Source: Cellulophaga sp. L1A9
GTDB lineage: Bacteria > Bacteroidota > Bacteroidia > Flavobacteriales > Flavobacteriaceae
NCBI RefSeq assembly: GCF_009797025.1
Contig: NZ_CP047027.1
Coordinates: 992,001 to 1,056,000 of the forward strand
Direction: 5' to 3'
DNA: 64,000 nt
Shown here: positions 41,936 to 51,145 of the stretch, piece after piece
Layout of the letters: each line of letters opens with the position of its first letter
Position numbering within the stretch: the stretch's first letter is position 1
Made by a program: the position numbers and the translations under genes
Notes under the pieces: generated by a model
Database searches by the model: none
What the model saw: only the letters and a program-made list of their open reading frames with translations
Told to the model about the DNA's origin: nothing

Positions 41936-42985
41936 TTAATTGTATTTTATTTCTTTGGTAGGTGCATTAATAATACCGGTTACCATTGGAATTGATTTAT
42001 TAACAACAAGAGCCATGTGATCAAAATCCATCAGTTCAGCTTCGTCATCAACGCCATGATAATGATCAAAGTTTGTAAAGTCAAACGTGCAAAACGTTTG
42101 AGAAGGAACATTAAATTCGGTATGAAACGCATAATTATCTGAACGCTTAAACAAATTCATTTTCTGTGCAGATGGCAAAAATCCAATAAGATTTTCTCCT
42201 GAATAATCATTAGCAATTTCTGCCAAATTAGTACTTTCATACCCTGTTACATACATAAAATAATCCTTGTCCTGCAATGCTACACCAACCATCTCAAAAT
42301 TAAGCATGGTATATAAATCTATATTTTTCTCCTTTAAGCGTTTCGCTAAATCTTTAGAACCTAAAAGCCCTTTTTCTTCTGCTGTAAATAAAGCAAAAAT
42401 AACGGTGCGCTTATTCAGCTTATTCGACGCAAAATAACGTGCTAGCTCTAACACTGTTGTCGTGCCAGATGCATTATCATTCGCCCCGTTTGCTATTTCA
42501 TCTCCGTTTTTAGGAGAAATTAAACCAATATGATCATAATGTGCACCAATAACTACTACTTCATTTTTTAAATTAGGATCATTGCCTTCCAGCACTCCTA
42601 CAACATTATATGCCGGCTTACTAAAATTTGATATGGTGTCTTTATAGCTATTAAAAAATGGTTTTATCCCATTGTCTTCAAATATCTTCTCAATATAGTT
42701 TGCTGCTTTTTCAATTCCCTCACTACCCGCTTCTCTTCCTTTTAATTCATCAGAAGCCAAAAAAGTAATAATAGCACCTACATCTTTAGAGCTGCTAAAA
42801 TCAGTAAACGGGATAACCGTTCTAGACGAAACAGGAGCAACACCATCTGTTGTTGTTTGACTTCCTCCAAAAAGGCCACCTTCTGTGGCTATAGGTTTTA
42901 TATTTTCAGGATCTGTTTCTTTCATTTTGACAGCCCCACATGCTACTAATAATAAAACTAAAGAAAAACAAGCTATTGATTTCAT
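41936..42985 (-). CDS. M28 family zinc peptidase lipoprotein
   Basis: A 349-residue protein with a lipoprotein signal, LLLVACGAVK, Cys16. The M28 aminopeptidase domain has the zinc ligands in VVIGAHYDHIG, NGANDNASGTTTVLELAR and FTAEEKGLLGS (catalytic Glu pair), with later ligands in LNFEMVG and FDHYHGVDDE. It probably removes N-terminal residues from peptides at the periplasmic face of the membrane. It is first in a two-gene unit with the SDR gene. Confidence 0.92.
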   Translation of the reverse strand: MKSIACFSLVLLLVACGAVKMKETDPENIKPIATEGGLFGGSQTTTDGVAPVSSRTVIPFTDFSSSKDVGAIITFLASDELKGREAGSEGIEKAANYIEKIFEDNGIKPFFNSYKDTISNFSKPAYNVVGVLEGNDPNLKNEVVVIGAHYDHIGLISPKNGDEIANGANDNASGTTTVLELARYFASNKLNKRTVIFALFTAEEKGLLGSKDLAKRLKEKNIDLYTMLNFEMVGVALQDKDYFMYVTGYESTNLAEIANDYSGENLIGFLPSAQKMNLFKRSDNYAFHTEFNVPSQTFCTFDFTNFDHYHGVDDEAELMDFDHMALVVNKSIPMVTGIINAPTKEIKYN

Positions 42986-43013
42986 ATTGCACTATTTAGA
43001 TTTTAAAGATAAA

Positions 43014-43043
43014 AAAAGCATCCTAATTACTTAGGATGCTTTT
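43014..43043 (-). terminator. Terminator of the pdhA-pdhC operon
   Basis: Stem AAAAGCATCCTA/TAGGATGCTTTT with a 6-base loop, just after the pdhC stop on the minus strand, followed by a T run. Confidence 0.88.
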
Positions 43044-43068
43044 AAATTATATTATACTTTTATTTTTA

Positions 43069-44709
43069 TTAAGCTAACATGGTCACTGGATTCTCAATAA
43101 ATGAACGTAACGTTTGTAAAAACTGAGCTCCTGTTGCGCCATCTACCGTTCTATGATCACAAGCAAGTGTTAATTTCATAGTATTACCCACAACAATCTG
43201 TCCGTCTTTAACAACTGGTTTTTCAACAATTGCGCCTACAGATAAGATCGCTGAATTAGGCTGGTTGATTATTGACGTAAAACTTTCAACACCAAACATT
43301 CCTAAGTTAGAAACTGTAAAAGTACTACCTTCCATTTCGGCAGGTGTCAATTTCTTATTTCTAGCTTTTCCGGCTAAATCTTTTACAGAAGCACCAATTT
43401 GAGATAATCCCATTTGATCTGTGAATTTCAATACAGGAACTACTAAACCATCTTCGACAGCAACTGCAACACCAACATGTATATGTTTATTATAGCGTGT
43501 AGTATCTCCATTCCAAGAAGTATTTACTTGTGGATGCTTTCTAAGCGCCATAGCACATGCCTTAACAACTAAATCGTTAAATGACACTTTAGTTTCTGGT
43601 AGGCTATTGATGTAAACTCTTGAAGCTTTTGCATTGTCCATATCTACCTCTATATTAAGGTAGTAATGTGGTGCAGTAAACTTAGATTCTCCCAAACGTT
43701 TAGCGATAACTTTACGCATTTGGTTGTTCTTCACATCTTCAACACTTTCTTCACCTACTGGTAACGTGAATGCTGCACTTGCACTAGAAGCTTTCGCCCC
43801 TGATGAAGCTGGAGTTGCTGCCGCTTTTTGAGCAGGAACAAAATTCTCTACATCTTTCTTTACAATTCTTCCGTTGTCTCCAGAGCCCGTAACCTCATTT
43901 AAGTTTACACCCTTTTCCGAAGCAATTTTCTTAGCAAGTGGCGATACAAAAATTCTTTGTCCGTCTTTAGCAACAATTTCTTGAGTTTCTGCAGGAGCAC
44001 TAGGTGCCGCCTTCGTTTCAGTTTTAGCAACTTCTTTTGGAGTTGCTGTTGCTGCTTTACTTTTAGCTGCTGAAGGCTGTGAATTCAAAATAGGATTTAT
44101 ATCAGTACCCTCTGGGCCTATTATTGCTAAAATAACATCAACAGGAGAAGATTCTCCTTCTTGAGTTCCTATATACAATAATGTTCCAGAATAGAAAGAC
44201 TCAAACTCCATTGTAGCCTTGTCTGTTTCTATCTCTGCAAGAATATCTCCTTCTTCAACCTTATCACCCACTTTTTTCAACCAAGAAGCTACAGTACCTT
44301 CTTCCATGGTATCACTTAAACGTGGCATGTTTATGACTTCAACCCCTTCAGGAATTTCAACAGCTTCTGCCGCAGCATCACTAGTTTCTAGTTCTGCAGT
44401 TGCTTCTTCTTTCTCTTCAGCTTTTACTTCTGGAGCCGAAGCACCTTTCAATAAACCTGAAACATCTTCTCCTTCATCACCAATAATAGCTAGTAAAGTA
44501 TCTACTGGAGCACTATCTCCTTCTTGAATTCCAATATGAAGTAATGTTCCTTCATTAAAAGATTCAAATTCCATAGTTGCTTTGTCAGTTTCTATTTCTG
44601 CTAAAATATCACCTTCTTCAACTTTATCACCTACTTTTTTTAACCACTTAGCTACAGTACCTTCTTCCATGGTATCGCTAAGTCTCGGCATATTTATTAC
44701 TATTGCCAT
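43069..44709 (-). CDS. pdhC: Pyruvate dehydrogenase E2, dihydrolipoamide acetyltransferase
   Basis: A 546-residue E2 with two lipoyl domains (about 1-78 and 128-205), each with the lipoylated Lys in ETDKATMEFES. A peripheral-subunit binding domain follows (VSPLAKKIASEKGVNLNEVT then GSGDNGRIVKKDV, about 258-295), and a catalytic core ending with HRTVDGATGAQFLQT. Ala/Pro-rich linkers join the domains. It transfers the acetyl group from E1 to CoA. The two lipoyl domains are close repeats, which suggests recent duplication or gene conversion. Four bases downstream of pdhA; E1 is the fused-beta-less alpha subunit, so pdhB lies elsewhere. Confidence 0.96.
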   Translation of the reverse strand: MAIVINMPRLSDTMEEGTVAKWLKKVGDKVEEGDILAEIETDKATMEFESFNEGTLLHIGIQEGDSAPVDTLLAIIGDEGEDVSGLLKGASAPEVKAEEKEEATAELETSDAAAEAVEIPEGVEVINMPRLSDTMEEGTVASWLKKVGDKVEEGDILAEIETDKATMEFESFYSGTLLYIGTQEGESSPVDVILAIIGPEGTDINPILNSQPSAAKSKAATATPKEVAKTETKAAPSAPAETQEIVAKDGQRIFVSPLAKKIASEKGVNLNEVTGSGDNGRIVKKDVENFVPAQKAAATPASSGAKASSASAAFTLPVGEESVEDVKNNQMRKVIAKRLGESKFTAPHYYLNIEVDMDNAKASRVYINSLPETKVSFNDLVVKACAMALRKHPQVNTSWNGDTTRYNKHIHVGVAVAVEDGLVVPVLKFTDQMGLSQIGASVKDLAGKARNKKLTPAEMEGSTFTVSNLGMFGVESFTSIINQPNSAILSVGAIVEKPVVKDGQIVVGNTMKLTLACDHRTVDGATGAQFLQTLRSFIENPVTMLA

Positions 44710-44713
44710 CTAA

Positions 44714-45712
44714 CTATAATTTATGTTGTAAAAATGGATAATCTTCTTGTTCGTAAACCATATCATACATTTGGCTTATTGGTGGGAAATCTGACTCTTC
44801 AGCAAATTTCTCACATTCTGCTACTAACCCTTTAATTTTTTTGCCTATAGCATTAATCTCGTCGTCAGTTGCATATTTCTTATCCTTAATCACCTCTAGA
44901 ACTTGTGTGATAGGATCTATTTTTTTATACTCTTCAACCTCAGCTTTTGTTCTATAATGCTGAGCATCGGACATAGAGTGACCTCTATATCTGTACGTTT
45001 TCATTTCTAAGAAAGTTGGTCCTCCTCCAGAACGTGCTCTTTCAATGGCTTTACTCATTTCTTTAGCAACAGTAACAGGATCCATACCATCTACAGGTCC
45101 GCATGGCATTTCATAACCTAGACCTAATTTCCAGATGTCTGTTGAATAAGAAGTTCTAGCCACCGATGTTCCCATTGCGTACCCATTATTCTCACAAACA
45201 AAAACTACTGGCAATTGCCAAAGCATTGCTAAATTAAAAGTCTCATGCAATGAACCTTGTCTTACAGCACCGTCTCCCATATAACATAAGGTTACAGCAT
45301 TGTTCTTTTTATATTTATCAGCAAAAGCCAAACCAGCACCTAATGGAATTTGACCTCCAACGATACCATGCCCACCATAAAAACGGTGTTCTTTTGAGAA
45401 AATATGCATTGAACCTCCCATACCTTGCGAAGTACCAGTAACTTTACCGAATAATTCAGCCATTACCCTTCGTGGATCAACACCCATACCAATTGGCTGC
45501 ACGTGATTTCTATATGCAGTAATCATCTTATCTTTTGAAAGATCCATAGCATGAAGAGCTCCTGCCAAAACAGCTTCTTGTCCGTTATAAAGGTGTAAAA
45601 ACCCTCTAACTTTCTGTTGAATATAAACAGCTGCTAATTTATCCTCGAATTTTCTCCAGAACAACATGTCTTCATACCATTTAAGGTAGACCTCTTTTGT
45701 GATTTTTTCCAT
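44714..45712 (-). CDS. pdhA: Pyruvate dehydrogenase E1 component, alpha subunit
   Basis: A 332-residue thiamine-diphosphate enzyme subunit: the TPP motif GDGAVRQGSLHETFNLAMLW then VFVCENNGYAMGT, and the regulatory-loop region TYRYRGHSMSDAQHYRT. With the beta subunit it decarboxylates pyruvate and acetylates the E2 lipoyl group. The beta subunit gene is not in the window. It is co-transcribed with pdhC. Confidence 0.96.
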   Translation of the reverse strand: MEKITKEVYLKWYEDMLFWRKFEDKLAAVYIQQKVRGFLHLYNGQEAVLAGALHAMDLSKDKMITAYRNHVQPIGMGVDPRRVMAELFGKVTGTSQGMGGSMHIFSKEHRFYGGHGIVGGQIPLGAGLAFADKYKKNNAVTLCYMGDGAVRQGSLHETFNLAMLWQLPVVFVCENNGYAMGTSVARTSYSTDIWKLGLGYEMPCGPVDGMDPVTVAKEMSKAIERARSGGGPTFLEMKTYRYRGHSMSDAQHYRTKAEVEEYKKIDPITQVLEVIKDKKYATDDEINAIGKKIKGLVAECEKFAEESDFPPISQMYDMVYEQEDYPFLQHKL

Positions 45713-45902
45713 TTAAATATGAATTTATAGAACTTATTCACTTCTATCCACTTTAGAAGTAAAAATTGAAAAGCAAAAATACACATATAAATCAATAGGG
45801 GAAAAAATTTATAGAAAAAGCGCATGGTCTGCTAAAAATAAAACGAATACTTCTTTAAAAGTGAGAATTTCGTAAAAAAAAATAAAGCTTAGTAAGATTC
45901 TT

Positions 45903-46385
45903 CTATTCTAAAAAGAAACTACTGAAAGCTAAGGGCAATATATCGGATAGCGAATTTATTTTTATAACCTCTCCTTTTTCACCCATTAACAAAATACTAA
46001 TAGGTTGTTTTTGTTTTTGCTCATACTCAATCATCGCTTGCCTACAGTTTCCACAGGGTGCAGCTGGTTCTTCTACAGCGTAATTTTTTGAAGTTGCCGT
46101 TATCGCTACAGATTTGATAATGACTCCAGGGAATTTTGCTCCAGCCTGAAAAATAGCCACACGCTCTGCACATAACCCTGAAGGGTATGAGGCATTTTCC
46201 TGATTGTTGCCAATTACGACTTCTCCGTTTTCCAACAAAACAGCAGCGCCAACATAAAAATTAGAATAAGGCGCATAAGCATTAGCTCTTGCTCCTACTG
46301 CCTGCTTCATGAGCTGCACATCTTCTTTTTCCAATTGATCTATTGACGGGTATACTTCGTACTCTATTGTTATTTGTTTCTTCAA
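45903..46385 (-). CDS. cdd: Cytidine deaminase
   Basis: A 160-residue tetrameric-type deaminase: ANAYAPYSNFYVGAAVLLEN, zinc ligand Cys and the proton-shuttle Glu in GLCAERVAIFQAG, and the second zinc motif PCGNCRQAMIEYEQ. It deaminates cytidine and deoxycytidine for pyrimidine salvage. The only in-frame start that keeps the N-terminus is TTG at 46383-46385, right after an in-frame TAG, so translation from TTG is likely. It is a single gene between the pdh operon and porV. Confidence 0.93.
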   Translation of the reverse strand: MKKQITIEYEVYPSIDQLEKEDVQLMKQAVGARANAYAPYSNFYVGAAVLLENGEVVIGNNQENASYPSGLCAERVAIFQAGAKFPGVIIKSVAITATSKNYAVEEPAAPCGNCRQAMIEYEQKQKQPISILLMGEKGEVIKINSLSDILPLAFSSFFLE

Positions 46386-46440
46386 GGCTATTTTTTTTTG
46401 AAAGGTAGTAATTTTCGATATTATTTGATTCTAAAATAAA

Positions 46441-46480
46441 AAAATCCAAATTCGAAACTTAAATTTCGAATTTGGATTTT
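46441..46480 (-). terminator. Terminator of porV
   Basis: A perfect 17-bp stem, AAAATCCAAATTCGAAA/TTTCGAATTTGGATTTT, with a 6-base loop and T runs on both sides, between porV and cdd. Confidence 0.9.
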
Positions 46481-46501
46481 TATTTTATGACTATGGTATA
46501 C

Positions 46502-47650
46502 TTAATCGTTGATAAACTCTTCTCCTAAATTAAAGGTTAAAGAAAAACGCAATGTATTCTCTAAAGGGTTTTGTATTTTAGATGATGAAAACAAATACGA
46601 TAAATCTACTTGAGCCGCTTTAAATTTAAATCCTGCTCCTAGTGAGAAAAACTTTCTTGATCCTTTTTCTTCGCTTTCATTAAAGTACCCTGTACGTAAC
46701 ATAAACGCATCCTGATAGCTATACTCTGCACCAAGTGCCCATGTAAATTCTTTCAGTTCTTCCGAAAAACCATCAGGAGCATCATTAAATGATTTAAAGA
46801 CACCACTTAAAAACCCTATTTCTTGGTATTCCGTATTATCGACACTATCAATATCCCCATCCTCATCAAAATCTTGAGGGGTTGGTACTAATAATTTATT
46901 AAATTCTGTGGATAAGGCTAACTTATTATCTGCATCGAAAATAAAATCAAAACCAGTTCCAAATTTTAAATTTGTTGGTAAGAAATTTTCTTGCCCGCCT
47001 TCGTCATAAGAAATCTTATTTCCTAAGTTTGAAAGGTTAAAACCTAATCTCCAGCGCCCATCAAAATTATCATAAGCGATTTCTCTTGAACGGTAAAAAC
47101 CAGCAATATCTACTGCAAAAGCACTAGCCGCCTGGGTATCTGCTGAACCTGCTTGATCAGGAAATTTTAAATTGGAGCTAATAAAACGCGCTCCCACAGC
47201 CATAGCAAAAGTCTCGCTAAGCTTTAATGAATAGGAACCATCAATAGCAAATTCATTTGGTTTTGTTGTTGTTCCCGGATCATTTGCAAATTGTCTAAGT
47301 TCAATTTCTCCTAAGGTAAAATAGCGAATACTCGCAGCAAAAGCGCTACCGTCGTCAATTTTATTATAAAAACTAGCATTTAGTAATGCGATGTCTGTTA
47401 TAATACTCTCTAAATATGGTGTATAACTTATTCCTATTCCCATTTTCTGTTCTGCAAAAGCAAATTTCGCTGGGTTCCATTGCTGTGAATAAGCATCAAC
47501 TGATGTTGCTATACCAATATCTCCCATACCAGAAGCACGAGCATCTGCAGAAATTGTTAAAAAAGGAACTCCGGTTGTAATAACACGCTCGTTTTGAGCG
47601 GATACTTTAGACAAACCTATAATTAAGGCAACTACTAATAATTTTTTCAT
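46502..47650 (-). CDS. porV: Type IX secretion system outer membrane protein PorV
   Basis: A 382-residue outer membrane barrel with a signal peptide (1-18, ending KVSAQ). The PorV pattern is GVPFLTISADARASGMGDIG then VATSVDAYSQQWNPAKFAF near the N-terminus and LGAGFKFKAAQVDLSYLFSS near the C-terminus. PorV is the shuttle of the type IX system that moves cargo with a C-terminal domain to the cell surface attachment complex. It is divergent from gldJ, which belongs to the linked gliding machinery; in many relatives porV is next to porU, which is absent here. It is monocistronic, with its own terminator. Confidence 0.92.
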   Translation of the reverse strand: MKKLLVVALIIGLSKVSAQNERVITTGVPFLTISADARASGMGDIGIATSVDAYSQQWNPAKFAFAEQKMGIGISYTPYLESIITDIALLNASFYNKIDDGSAFAASIRYFTLGEIELRQFANDPGTTTKPNEFAIDGSYSLKLSETFAMAVGARFISSNLKFPDQAGSADTQAASAFAVDIAGFYRSREIAYDNFDGRWRLGFNLSNLGNKISYDEGGQENFLPTNLKFGTGFDFIFDADNKLALSTEFNKLLVPTPQDFDEDGDIDSVDNTEYQEIGFLSGVFKSFNDAPDGFSEELKEFTWALGAEYSYQDAFMLRTGYFNESEEKGSRKFFSLGAGFKFKAAQVDLSYLFSSSKIQNPLENTLRFSLTFNLGEEFIND

Positions 47651-48076
47651 CTCTCGTTTTCTATACTTAAAATTTACTTGGTATACAGGTTCTTATTATG
47701 TGTTCTAAATAAAAAGTTATATCGATAACATAACAGTAACGTTAGATTTCAAAAAAACTTATTCAAAAGGAAAAAAAAGCAAAAATAATTTTTCTGTCCT
47801 ATATAGTATAGTGAGAGAATTTAGAGATCATGTCGAATAAAAATCCCTATTTCATAAAAAAGAAAAAAAGAAAATACTAATACGATTATTACTGCGTTAT
47901 TAATCTGTAAATACTATTTGGCTTACAAAATTAAAAAACTATAAATATTTTAGATTTGAATAAAATATTCTTTAGAAAACACCGTTCTTTAAGCCGAAAG
48001 CAGTAATTGCAAACCAAAATATAATGATTTACCTAACTACATAAAGTAGTTATTTTATTGAACTCAAGTCCTAATT
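47651..48076. other. Divergent promoter region between porV and gldJ
   Basis: 426 bp without a convincing gene. TAGATTTG at 47951-47958 fits the -7 form TAnnTTTG for the gldJ direction, but no TTG lies at the usual -33 spacing. No repeat is recognised. Confidence 0.4.
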
Positions 48077-49738
48077 ATGAAAAAACAATTCATCAAAGTT
48101 GTACTCTCTTGCGCCGTTATTGCAGGTGGTTTTAGTAGTTGTAAAAATTCTTCTTCTTCAAAAAACACTTCAAGAGCTACAGGTTGGAAAATAAATGCAA
48201 AGGAAGGTGGTTTTCAACACAACACAGATTACAAAGAGCAAGAGACTGCTCCTGGTTTGGTTTTTGTTGAAGGCGGTACCTTTACAAAAGGTAAAGTACA
48301 AGACGATGTGATGCATGATTGGAATAACACTCCTACATCACAACACGTAATGTCTTTCTACATGGATGAAACGGAAGTTACCAACTCTATGTACTTAGAG
48401 TATTTAGATTATTTAAAGAGTGTTTACCCTCCTGAAGATCCAAGATATGTAAATATCTACACAGGTGCTTTACCGGATACTTTAGTATGGAGAAACCGTT
48501 TAGGTTTTAATGAAACCATGACAAATAACTACTTACGTCACCCAGCATATGCAGAATATCCTGTAGTAGGTGTAAATTGGGTCCAAGCAGTACAATTTGC
48601 TGAATGGAGAACAGATAGAGTAAATGAAATTATGCTAGAAAGAGAAGGGTACCTTTCTGAAGAAGCAAAATATAAAGTTGTGAATGGTGATATTGAAGGT
48701 ACTTTTAGTACTGAGGCTTATTTAAACAGACCTGAGTCTGTTTATAATGGGCAAATAGATTCTTTACAAGGAAAAATGAAAAAAGATTCTGTATCTAACT
48801 TCGCATCAAGAAGTACAGGTATTATTTTACCTGAATACAGATTACCTACGGAAACAGAGTGGGAATATGCTGCTGCTGCTCAAGTAGGATCAAGAGAATA
48901 CAACAACCAAAGAGGTAGAAAAAAATATCCTTGGGAAGGTGATTACACGAGAAACGGACAACGTCTTGGTCGTGGTGATCAATTAGCCAACTTTAAACAA
49001 GGTAAAGGTGATTACGGTGGAATCGCTGGATGGTCTGATGATGGTGCTGATATTACAGCTCAAGTTAAATCATACAAACCAAATGATCTTGGATTATATG
49101 AAATGGCAGGTAACGTTGCAGAATGGGTTGCTGATGTTTACAGACCTATCGTTGATGATGAAGTAAGTGATTTTAACTACTACCGTGGAAATATCTATAT
49201 GAAAACGGCAATTGGTGAAGATGGAAAAGTAAATGTAATTAGAGATTCTATTGTTTACGATACGCTACCAAACGGAAAAGTAGTTGCTGTTAATTTACCT
49301 GGTGAATTAAAAATGGTTCCAGTAGATGAAAACGAAACATACTTAAGAACAAACTTCTCTTCTAGTGATAACAGAGGATATAGAGATGGTGAACCAGGAT
49401 CTTCAAGATTCTACGACAGATTCAGTGATGATGAAGACGGTGATGAAAAGAAGAAAATGTACAACTCGCCTAAACATAAAGTACAACGTGATTCTTTAGG
49501 AGATGTAACTCGTAATTATGACAAGTCTAATTATAGAACGACATTGATAAATGATGAAGTTAGAGTTTACAAAGGTGGTTCTTGGAGAGATAGAGCGTAC
49601 TGGTTAGATCCAGCACAACGAAGATTCTTACCTCAATATATGGCTACTGATTACATCGGGTTTAGATGTGCTATGTCTAGAGTAGGTTCTAAGTCTAAAA
49701 CAAAGAACAAAACGGTTAGAAGTAAAAAAGTGAAATAA
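48077..49738 (+). CDS. gldJ: Gliding motility lipoprotein GldJ
   Basis: A 553-residue lipoprotein (GGFSSCKN, Cys22). It carries a formylglycine-generating-enzyme/sulfatase-modifying fold typical of GldJ: FVEGGTFTKGKVQDDV, MDETEVTNSMYLEYLDYLKS, VVGVNWVQAVQFAEWRTDRV, RLPTETEWEYAAAA, LYEMAGNVAEWVADVYRP, and YKGGSWRDRAYWLDPAQRR at the end. GldJ is needed for gliding and for stability of other Gld proteins of the type IX motor. Codon use is unusually even, as for a highly expressed gene. Long basic tail, KSKTKNKTVRSKKVK. Confidence 0.97.
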   Translation: MKKQFIKVVLSCAVIAGGFSSCKNSSSSKNTSRATGWKINAKEGGFQHNTDYKEQETAPGLVFVEGGTFTKGKVQDDVMHDWNNTPTSQHVMSFYMDETEVTNSMYLEYLDYLKSVYPPEDPRYVNIYTGALPDTLVWRNRLGFNETMTNNYLRHPAYAEYPVVGVNWVQAVQFAEWRTDRVNEIMLEREGYLSEEAKYKVVNGDIEGTFSTEAYLNRPESVYNGQIDSLQGKMKKDSVSNFASRSTGIILPEYRLPTETEWEYAAAAQVGSREYNNQRGRKKYPWEGDYTRNGQRLGRGDQLANFKQGKGDYGGIAGWSDDGADITAQVKSYKPNDLGLYEMAGNVAEWVADVYRPIVDDEVSDFNYYRGNIYMKTAIGEDGKVNVIRDSIVYDTLPNGKVVAVNLPGELKMVPVDENETYLRTNFSSSDNRGYRDGEPGSSRFYDRFSDDEDGDEKKKMYNSPKHKVQRDSLGDVTRNYDKSNYRTTLINDEVRVYKGGSWRDRAYWLDPAQRRFLPQYMATDYIGFRCAMSRVGSKSKTKNKTVRSKKVK

Positions 49739-49758
49739 TATTTTTTATAAAAAATAGT

Positions 49759-49793
49759 AAAAGTCCCGATGAAACCATCGGGACTTTTTTTAT
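49759..49793. terminator. Terminator after gldJ
   Basis: Stem AAAAGTCCCGATG/CATCGGGACTTTT with a 4-base loop and a following T run. Confidence 0.92.
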
Positions 49794-49804
49794 ACATTAG
49801 TTTT

Positions 49805-51085
49805 ATGAAAATAGAAAAGCTACACGAACTTTTTTTGAAGTTCTCAACGATAAGTACCGATACTCGGAAAATCACTAAAGATTGCATCTTCTTTGCATTA
49901 AAGGGTGAGAATTTTGACGGTAATACTTACGCTAAGAAAGCACTAGAAAGCGGTGCCAAATACGCCATAATAGATGACGATAGGTTTATGGAGGGTGACA
50001 ATGATGCGACTATTTTGGTTCCAGATGTTTTAACCTGCCTACAAGAGCTAGCTAACTTTCACAGAAATTTCTATAAAACTAAGGTCATCGCACTTACCGG
50101 GAGTAATGGCAAAACAACCACCAAGGAACTTATAAATTCCGTTTTAAGTACAACGTATAAAACCATTGCCACGGTCGGGAATTTTAACAATCATATAGGC
50201 GTGCCTTTAACGCTACTCGCGATAAAAGAAGATACAGAAATTGCGATTATTGAAATGGGTGCTAACCATCAAAAAGAAATTGAATTTCTTTGCAACATAG
50301 CCGAACCCGATTTTGGGTATATCACGAATTTTGGAAAAGCGCACTTAGAAGGTTTTGGTGGGTTTGAGGGGGTTATCAAAGGAAAAAGTGAGCTTTACGA
50401 GTACCTTCAAAAAGATGACAAGCCTATTTTCTTTAATGCAGATGATGAAATTCAATCTACAAAACTAATACCTTATATCAACAAATTTGGTTTTAGCGAA
50501 ACAGACTCAAAATACTATACTATCCAATTAAAAAAAGTAGATCCTTTTGTTTGTATCCGTTTTGAAGACCAAGAAGTAAACTCCAATTTAATTGGTACTT
50601 ACAATTTTATAAATTGTTGTGCCGCCATAATAATAGGCAAATACTTTACGGTTACTTCTGAACAAATAAAACTGGGAATAGAGCGCTACATCCCTGCTAA
50701 TAATCGTTCGCAAATACTTGAACAAAATAGCAATAAAATAATATTAGACGCTTACAATGCCAATCCAAGTAGCATGAAAGCTGCCTTAGAGAATTTTAGT
50801 AAATTAAAGGCTTCCAAAAAAATGGTTTTTTTAGGAGATATGTTCGAATTAGGGAGTGCTGCCCCAGAAGAACATCAAAATATTGCCGAATTAACTTCTG
50901 CCCTTAATTTTGATGAAGCTTTTTTAATAGGAGAAAATTTTGATCAGACGACTTCAAAATTAAAAACATTCAAATCTTTTGATGAACTGGCTGCATTTTT
51001 AAAAACAAATACATTTGAAAACGCCTCTATCTTAATTAAAGGCTCAAGAGGAATGGCTTTGGAAAGAATGTTGGATTTAATATAA
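49805..51085 (+). CDS. murF: UDP-N-acetylmuramoyl-tripeptide--D-alanyl-D-alanine ligase
   Basis: A 426-residue Mur ligase counted from ATG 49805; an upstream in-frame ATG lies within the gldJ terminator. Domain 1 has STDTRKITKDCIFFALKGEN, domain 2 the P-loop ALTGSNGKTTTKELI and EMGANHQKEIEFL, and domain 3 DAYNANPSSMKAAL, the MurF signature. It adds D-Ala-D-Ala to the peptidoglycan precursor. It follows gldJ, an order common in Flavobacteriia. Confidence 0.96.
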   Translation: MKIEKLHELFLKFSTISTDTRKITKDCIFFALKGENFDGNTYAKKALESGAKYAIIDDDRFMEGDNDATILVPDVLTCLQELANFHRNFYKTKVIALTGSNGKTTTKELINSVLSTTYKTIATVGNFNNHIGVPLTLLAIKEDTEIAIIEMGANHQKEIEFLCNIAEPDFGYITNFGKAHLEGFGGFEGVIKGKSELYEYLQKDDKPIFFNADDEIQSTKLIPYINKFGFSETDSKYYTIQLKKVDPFVCIRFEDQEVNSNLIGTYNFINCCAAIIIGKYFTVTSEQIKLGIERYIPANNRSQILEQNSNKIILDAYNANPSSMKAALENFSKLKASKKMVFLGDMFELGSAAPEEHQNIAELTSALNFDEAFLIGENFDQTTSKLKTFKSFDELAAFLKTNTFENASILIKGSRGMALERMLDLI

Positions 51086-51087
51086 AA

Positions 51088-51130
51088 AATAAGATGAACA
51101 CCTTAGGGAGGTATTCATCTTATTTTCTTT
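51088..51130. terminator. Bidirectional terminator between murF and the glpD-like gene
   Basis: AATAAGATGA/TCATCTTATT arms with a partly paired centre (ACACCT against AGGTAT), between two convergent genes; T run after it on the plus strand. Confidence 0.8.
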
Positions 51131-51145
51131 TTTTTTAAAAGCCTA

